DNA of 64,000 nt from Trissonchulus latispiculum (taxonomy: Eukaryota; Nematoda; Enoplea; Enoplida; Ironidae), in the NCBI GenBank assembly GCA_030248195.1, contig JASAND010006638.1:1-64000 (forward strand), in the 5' to 3' direction. The translations under genes were made by a program, and so were the position numbers. Shown piece by piece: positions 57,990-64,000 of this stretch; position 1 is the first letter of the stretch; each line of letters opens with the position of its first letter. The notes beneath the pieces were generated by a model that was not told the DNA's origin, searched no databases, and saw only the letters and a list, made by a program, of their open reading frames with translations.

Positions 57990-58419
57990 ACTGAATGAAT
58001 GCAAAATAAACAGTAAAATAACGTAATGAATAAAGTAAAGTAAAGTAAACGTAAAGCAGTAATGGCGTTGTCAACATGGACAAGAAAACAGTAACGGAAC
58101 ACAACGAAGAAGAACAAGTGTAAAATCCACTCGTTTTTTATAGTAATAGCAGAATGTTCTAGAAGCTTCGAGAAAGTTCTTCAAAAGTACAGAAAAGTCT
58201 AGAGTTATAAAGAATGTTCTCGAAGTTCTTCAGCCTTCTCGAACTTTCTGCAGGATTCTTCGAGGTACTCGGCACTCGTTTTTATAGTAATAGTAGAATG
58301 CTCTAGAAGCTTCGAGAAAGTTCTTCAAAAGTACAGAAAAGTCTAGAGTTATAAAGAATGTTCTCGAAGTTTCTTCAGCCTTCTCGAACTTTCTGCAGAA
58401 TTCTTCGAGGTACTCGACA
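57990..58419 (-). repeat. LTR-like sequence in inverted orientation, internally duplicated
   Basis: Reverse complement of much of 59773-60060. An about 145-bp part (TATAGTAATAG...GGTACTCG) occurs twice in a row here (about 58130-58265 and 58266-58419) but once on the right. It ends in ...TACTCGACA, the complement of the right LTR start TGTCGAGTA. Confidence 0.82.
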
Positions 58420-58439
58420 TCGCCAGGCCGAGGTCAGGA

Positions 58440-59755
58440 CATCGCAATGTCCTGGCTCGCGAGTCGGCCAGAGATCCTGTGATATCATTGGTCATTCGCT
58501 TTACTCGTGAAGGTTGGCCAGAAAAGAAAAATGATGAAGGGACTGAAGTTCAGCGTTTCCGACAACTGGCAGATTCATTGTCTATTGTTAACGGTTGTCT
58601 CCTGCATGGCTGCCGAGTTGTGATTCCCGCCAGCTTACGTCCCAAGGTCTTGGGAGAGCTGCATCTTGGACATTTTGGTATGTAACGAATGAAACAACTG
58701 GCCAGAACCGCTGTATACTGGCCAAACATCGACGACGACATAGAGGCTACGTGTCGCCACTGCATAGCTTGTGGAGAGCACCAAAACAAGCCGTCAAAGC
58801 CGGCGGTTCATTCTTGGATGCTCCCCGAGAAGCCATGGAGTCGATTGCATCTGGACCATGCCATTAACTTCCTGGGTTCAAATTGGCTGGTTCTGATCGA
58901 CGCCTACTCGAAGTATCCGTGCATTCATCCAACACAAGCAGTTACTGCCAAGGCTACGACTGAACTGCTAGAACAGGATTTTGCACACTTCGGGGATCCG
59001 CTTCTGCATTTACGTCTGAGGAATTCCAGTCTTGGTGCAGAGAAAGGGGCATCACACACCTTACGGGTGCTCCTTACCATCCAAGTACGCATTGGTCTGC
59101 TGAACGGCTAGTACAGACTTTCAAGCAAGCGCTAAGGAAGTCAAGCCTACCTCCTAAGAGAGCACTACAGGAGTTCTTGATGCAGACCCGTCGAACACCA
59201 AATTCGACGGGTTACTCTCCAAGCGAGCCACTCAACTCAAGGCAGATTCGTACTAAGATTGATACCTTGCTCCCATCTCATGCTCACACTGCACAAAGGA
59301 AACAAGCCAAAGAAGCTACTAAATCCCAACAACAGGAAATGGTTGCGAAGCTGGCTCCATCCTATGACGTTGGTGATCCGGTCTACGCACTACCGAGACC
59401 CCGACGAGACAAAGAGCCACGCTGGGTTCCTGCACTTGTGATTAAACGAAGAGGAACTCGAACGGTTGATGTGCGGTCTATCCAAGAGGACCGGTTTGGC
59501 GTCGACATGTGGAACAACGACAACCACGACACGTCTCGCCAGATGATACAGAACCGGGAGAAGACATCTTCGTATCCAACCGTTCTACACTTTTTACACC
59601 GTCAGAATTGTCGGATGATGGATCAAGTCCTACCACAGATTCTGAGATGAAGGTTCCGGCTGCTACGATGGAACCGGATGTCCAATTGCCTCGTCGATCA
59701 AAGCGGTCGACAAAAGGAAAGGCTCCGCCCCGCTACTCGCCTTCACGGTGAAGTT
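58440..59755 (+). pseudogene. Ty3/gypsy-type integrase remnant
   Basis: Encodes most of a retrotransposon integrase. It has the N-terminal HHCC zinc-binding region (LHLGHFG, then CRHCIAC), the catalytic core start (HLDHAINF with the first Asp), and SAERLVQTFKQALR with the Glu. A C-terminal region with NSTGYSPSEPL and YDVGDPVYA follows. It is broken by TAA at 58683-58685 and by a frameshift near 59000. At that point the SDNG segment carrying the second catalytic Asp is lost. No protease, reverse transcriptase or RNase H is present between the flanking LTR-like sequences, so this is an internally deleted element. A purine-rich stretch (GGTGTGGAGA) sits just before the right LTR. Confidence 0.85.
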
Positions 59756-59772
59756 CAGGCTTGGTGTGGAGA

Positions 59773-60131
59773 TGTCGAGTACCTCGAAGAATCCTGCAGA
59801 AAGTTTGAGAAGGCTGAAGAAACTTCGAGAACATTCTTTATAACTCTAGACTTTTCTGTACTTTTGAAGAACTTTCTCGAAGCTTCTAGAACATTCTGCT
59901 ATTACTATAAAAACGAGTGGATTTTACACTTGTTCTTCTTCGTTGTGTTCCGTTACTGTTTTCTTGTCCATGTTGACAACGCCATTGCTGCTTTACGTTT
60001 ACTTTACTTTACTTTATTCATTACGTTATTTTACTGTTTATTTTACATTCATTCAGTAAACGTTATCTTTACTTATTTCCTGCCTATTCTATACACTATT
60101 CTCTAAGGCCTACGCCACTGGGAATACAACA
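59773..60131 (+). repeat. 3' LTR of the gypsy-like element
   Basis: Begins TGTCGAGTACC after a purine-rich tract and ends ...GAATACAACA, giving the TG...CA boundaries. It contains TATAAAAAC near 59906 (candidate promoter TATA) and (ACTTT)n words near 60000-60020. Length about 359 bp. Its right part (60062-60131) is missing from the inverted left copy. Confidence 0.72.
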
Positions 60132-60179
60132 GGTCGGTCGTACTATTATATATTAAAATAGTATACATCAAGAAAATGA

Positions 60180-60445
60180 GGTAAACGCAGGCCAGCAGGC
60201 GGATCCACGAAGGATACAAGGCATTAATCATAAAGAAATAATGAAAAACGCCTGCCTGCAGTCACGAAGGAAAAGCTTTAGTCCCAACAGGAGAGAGCCA
60301 ATGTTCGCTGTACATTGTTCATTCGCTGTAACAATGTAGCTATGTACCGAGAGAGAACTAGTCTCTGGAGCTCCTGCCTGCTTTCGGACTAAGGCTTTTG
60401 CTTTAGTGACAGTAGGCAGGCGCTTTTCATTATTTCTTTATAGGT
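60180..60445. repeat. Imperfect inverted repeat, MITE-like
   Basis: AAAGAAATAATGAAAAACGC with following CCTGCCTG...GAAAAGCTTTAGTC (60232-60285) is mirrored at 60380-60443. Small, noncoding, possibly the ends of a short palindromic element. Confidence 0.65.
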
Positions 60446-61753
60446 TGTTACAGCCATCTCATATAGACTTTCAAATTTAAAATTTTAGACATTTATACTG
60501 ATTTTGCATAGCCTGCCAGACATTCGTTTACGGCGGATAAGGCCGGCATACGGCCAGCCGGCTGGCGAGTTTCAGAACCTTCACCGGCCGCAAAGGGCTG
60601 GCAAACGAAAATTGCGGCCGTTCAACAACTCACTAGTCCGCCGTAGCCTACAAAAACAGAAAAACCTTACATAAAATTTGTTTTCTGTTTCAAGCCAGCT
60701 TTATTATAAACTGAGGGATTGACTCAACAGCACTATCCCTTCCGAATCAATTCGTTTTTCACTGGTTTGAAATGGCCTGCCCCCTTGTTATGATCCATTG
60801 CTTAGTTTTATGCTAGGTTGAAGTTAAGTTGTCATGCACCTCCTTGGCACTCCTGGAGCTTTCACAGTACTTCCTTGTTATCAGTTGTAAGTTTGACAGA
60901 GCATTAATAGGACCAAGTGTACATAATAACTGAGAGTGCGACAAGCGCTACACATTCAAGCGAACTTCTTAGAAGTGATTGTTCTGGGGAGCAGCCGCTA
61001 TCGTGCAGATCATGTCGCAAGCCTAATAACGATTTTTTTTGGATTTTCGGAATCTAGTTTCCTGAGGATTCAAAAATATATACATTGTTAGGGTTTACTC
61101 CAAAGGCTAATCTGCTATAAACGGACAAAGTTTGTACACACATTTTTTGGTCGTACTATAGTTGACAACAATACATCAACCTCGTTTGGTTAGTTTGAAC
61201 TAATTTCGCAAAGAAGGGGTAGAATTTTGTGATTCTTAGGCAAAAACCACCAAAATGTCCGGTGCACAAACACTGGGAGTAGTATAGGGCGGCCGTTTCG
61301 AGCCGCACTCCCGGGAGGGAATGACCTTTTGACCTTTCCCGGCCTACCCTGGGGTTTTGTATGTATCCTCAGTTGACCCTTGTTCTTTGCCTATACTTTG
61401 CTTACGATTGACCTTTCACAATTACGTCATCAATTTACACAACTTCTATTACCTTTCCGTCCCTCTGAATTCTTTCCCCGGGGCTTGGGACCCGGCGTCG
61501 GCCCATTGCCGGACTCCTACCTAATCTAATCTACCTACCTACCTAATCTATGTACAGTACCTACTTATTTACAGTAACCTACCTATATACAGTACCTAAC
61601 CTAGTCCGGCGCATGCAATGTTTTTGTATTTTTGTATTTTTATTGTTTTTTTGGTTTTCTAAGCGATTATTTACAGCAAATGAATATGTACAATATATAC
61701 AGTAGTCCTTAAGAGGACTGTTGGGATAAGAGTAGGTTAATCCATACTGTTAC
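60446..61753. other. Spacer with a TIR-element fragment and CTAC repeats
   Basis: At 60530-60660 there are GCCGGC-rich words in inverted arrangement. At about 61030-61170 a fragment matches the right part of the 1.03-kb element at 22.5-23.6 kb (TTCCTGAGGATTC, AAAATATATACATT). At 61520-61610 a loose (CTAC)n / GTACAGTACCTA repeat occurs. TTTATT at 61639-61644 is AATAAA on the - strand, about 110 bp after the last cassette ORF. No ORF recognised. Confidence 0.55.
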
Positions 61754-61981
61754 CTACGACGTACTCAGCCCGTCTGAAAGACAAACGAATGTAGTCATTT
61801 TCACGTCACTCCTAAATGGTAAGGCGTTTTCCAAAATTATGCCCACGGCAGGAACTTCAGGGTTATTTCTAATGTGATTTTTGGCGTCCATCCGCGCTTC
61901 GGCGAAAGAATCAAATACCCCACTCCCTAAAGAGATTTCCCCGTTATCGAGAATAATGCTCCAGTAGTAACTATAGTCCAT
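61754..61981 (-). CDS. Cassette ORF F, 75 aa, unknown
   Basis: Last ORF of the - strand cassette, with ATG at 61981. The protein is small and acidic to neutral. It begins MDYSYYWSIILDNGEI, followed by a helix-like FDSFAEARMDAKNHI. The pattern YW...EI...F...A..D.K is also seen in ORF A at the other end of the cassette, so the two may be diverged paralogues. No family recognised. About 34 bp separate it from ORF E. A reverse-strand AATAAA follows about 110 bp downstream. Confidence 0.55.
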   Translation of the reverse strand: MDYSYYWSIILDNGEISLGSGVFDSFAEARMDAKNHIRNNPEVPAVGIILENALPFRSDVKMTTFVCLSDGLSTS

Positions 61982-62015
61982 GATGTTATTTCGTTTAATA
62001 AATAGTGTTTTCGTG

Positions 62016-62207
62016 TTATTTATTTCCTGCTTTTATTGATTTCGTCCCTAACCTTTTCCAACAAGTATCCAAGTCGGTTTTCTCCTGGATAGTCTTAATT
62101 ATAGTTCTCAGTTCCTGTTCCCCAATATTTTTCAAACGAGTTAACGTAAGCAATCTTCTTTTCACATGTGCGTAGTAGTGTTTCTCTTGCTTGCTTATTT
62201 TGCTCAA
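62016..62207 (-). CDS. Cassette ORF E, 63 aa, basic, overlapping the NADAR gene
   Basis: ATG at 62207, in a different frame from the NADAR ORF, whose last 113 bp it overlaps. The product is strongly basic and Lys/Arg-rich (HVKRRLLTLTRLKNIGEQEL). It runs 79 bp beyond the NADAR stop, and its C-terminus is encoded by the AATAAAAGCAGG spacer motif. It could be a true overlapping gene of viral style or a chance frame. Confidence 0.35.
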   Translation of the reverse strand: MSKISKQEKHYYAHVKRRLLTLTRLKNIGEQELRTIIKTIQEKTDLDTCWKRLGTKSIKAGNK

Positions 62208-62499
62208 ATTTCGCCCGAATACCTTCTAGAACGACTTTGTCTTTAATTTGGTCCCAAATCTTTTCATCAAAACCTTTTATGTTCTTTGAAACTTCCCTTT
62301 GGCGTCTACCGGTTTTTTCATTAAGAATTGCCTTTCTGGATTCCCAGTCGTTAAAATATGCTGTTTTTTCGCTTTCGCACCACTGATGGACAGAGTAATA
62401 TAATTTTCCATGCAGTCGGAAAATACTAAAGTGAACGTTGCTGAGAGTACAGTAGCCAGTTGAAAACGTAGCGCAATCATCGATTATAGTTGGCTCCAT
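62095..62499 (-). CDS. Cassette ORF D, NADAR (DUF1768/YbiA-like) domain protein
   Basis: 134 aa, almost entirely one NADAR domain. This family acts on ADP-ribose-linked substrates: some members remove ADP-ribose from nucleic acid bases and others act in NAD-related metabolism. Visible family signatures in order are LSNVHFS near residue 20, YYSVHQWCESEKTAYFND around 34-51, GRRQREV, KGFDEKIW near 75-82, AKFEQNKQARETLL near 95-108, and YWGTG near 126-130. Length and order fit a complete domain, but the Glu of the usual SVE(H/Q) motif is His here. It starts 26 bp after the exonuclease ORF and is overlapped by ORF E. Function in this cassette is inferred only; countering host ADP-ribosylation is one possibility. 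Confidence 0.85.
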   Translation of the reverse strand: MEPTIIDDCATFSTGYCTLSNVHFSIFRLHGKLYYSVHQWCESEKTAYFNDWESRKAILNEKTGRRQREVSKNIKGFDEKIWDQIKDKVVLEGIRAKFEQNKQARETLLRTCEKKIAYVNSFEKYWGTGTENYN

Positions 62500-62525
62500 T
62501 GTAATAGAAGTTTTGGAGATGTTCT

Positions 62526-63239
62526 TTAACGTCGTTTTACATCTGTTTTTATGTCTGCATTTATGTCTGCTTTTATATTAGTTTTTATGTAGACTCCACT
62601 TAAAAATTTTTTGTTGAACTTTTCCATTCCTTCAATCATCCATTCCCATGTACTTTCCTCAAAATCGACTTGAAATACTAACAACTCATTAATTCTGGGT
62701 GCATACACCACAAAACCACACCTCTTCATTCCTGTGAGACCCATCATTCCAATAATTTGATAAAAATATTTATGCCTTCTCTTTAAAACAAGCTTGCTTC
62801 CTTGAGAGATTAAGTAAAACCCTTTTCTCTGGTAAACGATTTCAGAAATAGAACGGGGTTTTGGACTTTGATCGTAAATAGTTTTAATTTCTAATAACCA
62901 TGGTTCGCTGCTGTCATCTCTGTAAACTATACCGTCCGGACTACCCCCTAACCAATCTAACTCTGGAGGAACGCAAAAACCAGCCGGAAGTACCCGAACT
63001 GCATAGTTTATATGCCGAATGTTGGCTTGTCGTCCCTCATCTTCGTGCCGAAGGCCGTAGACGCAAGCTGGAATCGCCTTCCTCTCTGGATTGTTTATCC
63101 TTTCAGCAAGATTTTTGGCTGCCTTTTCAGATTTAACCATGAGTACGTCACCAAACTTTGAACTAGTAATTCGTCCTTTTCTATAATTGAACCAGTTTTC
63201 ATTCACTCTCCTATTTAGTAGAGAAAAAGACTTCAACAT
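62526..63239 (-). CDS. Cassette ORF C, YqaJ-type (lambda-exonuclease-like) nuclease
   Basis: About 237 aa from ATG 63239. An in-frame TTG one codon upstream is less likely to be the start. It matches the YqaJ viral recombinase / alkaline exonuclease fold of the PD-(D/E)XK group. The conserved N-terminal RKGRITSSKFG is followed by GLRHEDEGRQA (the E helix), LGGSPDGIVY with the catalytic Asp, then LLEIKT with the E-x-K, and YYQIIGMMGLTG (the helix that closes the active site). Such exonucleases process DNA ends in phages, large DNA viruses and metazoan virus-like elements. The C-terminus (IKADINADIKTDV) is encoded by short direct repeats. It starts 3 bp after ORF B stops. Confidence 0.85.
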   Translation of the reverse strand: MLKSFSLLNRRVNENWFNYRKGRITSSKFGDVLMVKSEKAAKNLAERINNPERKAIPACVYGLRHEDEGRQANIRHINYAVRVLPAGFCVPPELDWLGGSPDGIVYRDDSSEPWLLEIKTIYDQSPKPRSISEIVYQRKGFYLISQGSKLVLKRRHKYFYQIIGMMGLTGMKRCGFVVYAPRINELLVFQVDFEESTWEWMIEGMEKFNKKFLSGVYIKTNIKADINADIKTDVKRR

Positions 63240-63242
63240 CAA

Positions 63243-63476
63243 TTACTGCCGACATTTGTGAAACCAGGACTTTTTCTGAGCACAATATCTACAGTGAATT
63301 TTTTCGTATTCGTCCAACCGTTTATTTCTTTCCTTTCTTATCTCTTCCTGCTTAGGTGATAAAACGTTTATTCGTTTTTTGGAAATGTAAAGTTTCTTTG
63401 GCGGACTATTCACTTCTCTGTAATATTTACGAAATGCGTCGATACTGTTAAAGAGCTTGCCGCAAAAATAAATCAT
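63243..63476 (-). CDS. Cassette ORF B, 77-aa basic protein with Cys/His cluster
   Basis: ATG at 63476, stop immediately before the exonuclease start, so the two are transcriptionally and perhaps translationally linked. The product is basic (KKRINVLSPKQEEIRKERNK). It ends in a compact CRYCAQKKSWFHKC cluster that could bind one zinc ion. It may bind nucleic acid. Family unknown. Confidence 0.6.
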   Translation of the reverse strand: MIYFCGKLFNSIDAFRKYYREVNSPPKKLYISKKRINVLSPKQEEIRKERNKRLDEYEKIHCRYCAQKKSWFHKCRQ

Positions 63477-63499
63477 TATTATTCTTGTCTTTTATGTTT

Positions 63500-63545
63500 T
63501 TCGCTTTTATTGATTTCCTGCTTTTATTGATTTCGCAAACTATGC
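63500..63545 (-). promoter_or_regulatory. Repeated spacer motif before ORF B
   Basis: On the - strand the motif GAAATCAATAAAAGC occurs twice in a row here and once more at about 62027-62042, between the NADAR gene and ORF F. It may be a termination/polyadenylation (AATAAA) or promoter element for individual cassette genes. Confidence 0.45.
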
Positions 63546-63595
63546 AACAATTTTCCAGCCTCGATTCTTGGAGGATTCCACTGTAGAATTCGCTG

Positions 63596-63892
63596 CTACC
63601 AAGGAGTCTTTTCTTTAATAATATCCGAACTCCATTTTAACTCCTGGTCTACTGCTTCGGGTGATAAACGCTTCAATCCGATAATACGACCGTTATCATA
63701 ATTTGTTTTCCAAAAATCTATCAAAACGTCTCAATCCAAAACGGCCAAGCATGGATCTCCGAAACAATCAGAATAATCGAAATTTGTAGATTTACCATCC
63801 TCAAGTGCAGCCTCTAAAGTTAAGAAATCTCTTTTACTCTCTGCAAATATCTCTATTTCCATGTAAGTCCCAAACCAGCACCACCAATACAT
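63596..63892 (-). CDS. Cassette ORF A, 53 codons then in-frame TGA, open for 44 more
   Basis: ATG at 63892 gives 53 aa to a TGA at 63731-63733. The same frame then stays open for 44 more codons to TAG at 63596-63598. The first part begins MYWWCWFGTYMEIEIF and contains a helix-like LTLEAALEDGK. The second part contains IDFWKTNYDNGRIIGLKRL. Sequence on both sides of the TGA looks equally protein-like. It may be a single protein with a nonsense change, a UGA readthrough product, or two proteins. Possible distant similarity to ORF F. A TATA box lies about 80 bp upstream. Confidence 0.5.
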
Positions 63893-63972
63893 TGTTATAA
63901 GTCACTCACACAAAAACCGACCGCTGATTAAGACAGATTAAGTCAAACTGACGAGGTGCCAAAGTTTCGATC

Positions 63973-63981
63973 GTTTATATA
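63973..63981 (-). promoter_or_regulatory. TATA box upstream of the cassette
   Basis: On the - strand it reads TATATAAAC, 81 bp before the ATG of ORF A. There is no ATG between the two, so it is well placed to drive the whole - strand cluster. Confidence 0.5.
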
Positions 63982-64000
63982 GACTTTTGAGTTAGCTAAT

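Overview
The window is nuclear DNA of a repeat-rich eukaryote, almost certainly an invertebrate metazoan. It has eukaryotic tRNA genes with internal Pol III boxes, genes split by GT-AG introns, a cluster of seven-transmembrane (7TM) receptor genes, and remnants of LINE and Ty3/gypsy retrotransposons. Gene density is low and most of the window is mobile or tandem DNA. The species cannot be named from the sequence.

Layout. (1) 1-4.1 kb: a tandem array of 0.96-1.01 kb units. Each unit carries tRNA-Trp on + and tRNA-Thr(AGT) on -. The last tRNA-Trp copy has anticodon UCA, which would read UGA. (2) 6.4-28.1 kb: four paralogous two-exon 7TM receptor genes (three on +, one on -), all with a phase-1 intron at the same place. 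The fourth has an in-frame TAG and no visible first exon. Between and inside them lie a LINE reverse-transcriptase relic with a 115-bp tandem array, a LINE RNase H 3' end with a paralogous empty site, three abutting 610-bp elements, and a 1-kb terminal-inverted-repeat (TIR) element. (3) 28.1-37.7 kb: an inverted repeat with two nearly identical 4.14-kb arms around a 1.3-kb core of about 147-bp satellite units. Each arm carries a 770-bp MITE-like element with an 8-bp target duplication. (4) 37.7-47.7 kb: more copies of the same composite repeat family, with a very regular 147-bp satellite, TIR elements ending in CAAGAA...GCTC, (TA)n tracts and G-rich arrays. (5) 47.9-54.9 kb: the 3' exons of an unidentified + strand gene with a basic then acidic tail; its introns hold families of AGGGTGGCG repeats and a 1.16-kb tandem duplication. 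(6) 56.0-57.2 kb: a class A (rhodopsin-like) GPCR broken by two frameshifts. (7) 58.0-60.1 kb: a Ty3/gypsy integrase remnant between LTR-like sequences in inverted orientation. (8) 61.75-64 kb: a compact, virus-like cluster of small ORFs on the - strand with a TATA box. It includes a YqaJ-type exonuclease and a NADAR (DUF1768/YbiA-like) domain protein, and probably continues beyond the window.

The two most striking signals are the NADAR + YqaJ compact cassette and the tRNA-Trp(UCA) copy. Two otherwise open reading frames in the window (cassette ORF A and the gene at 47.9-54.9 kb) each contain a single in-frame TGA, which makes the tRNA worth testing. Decay and assembly error are simpler explanations.
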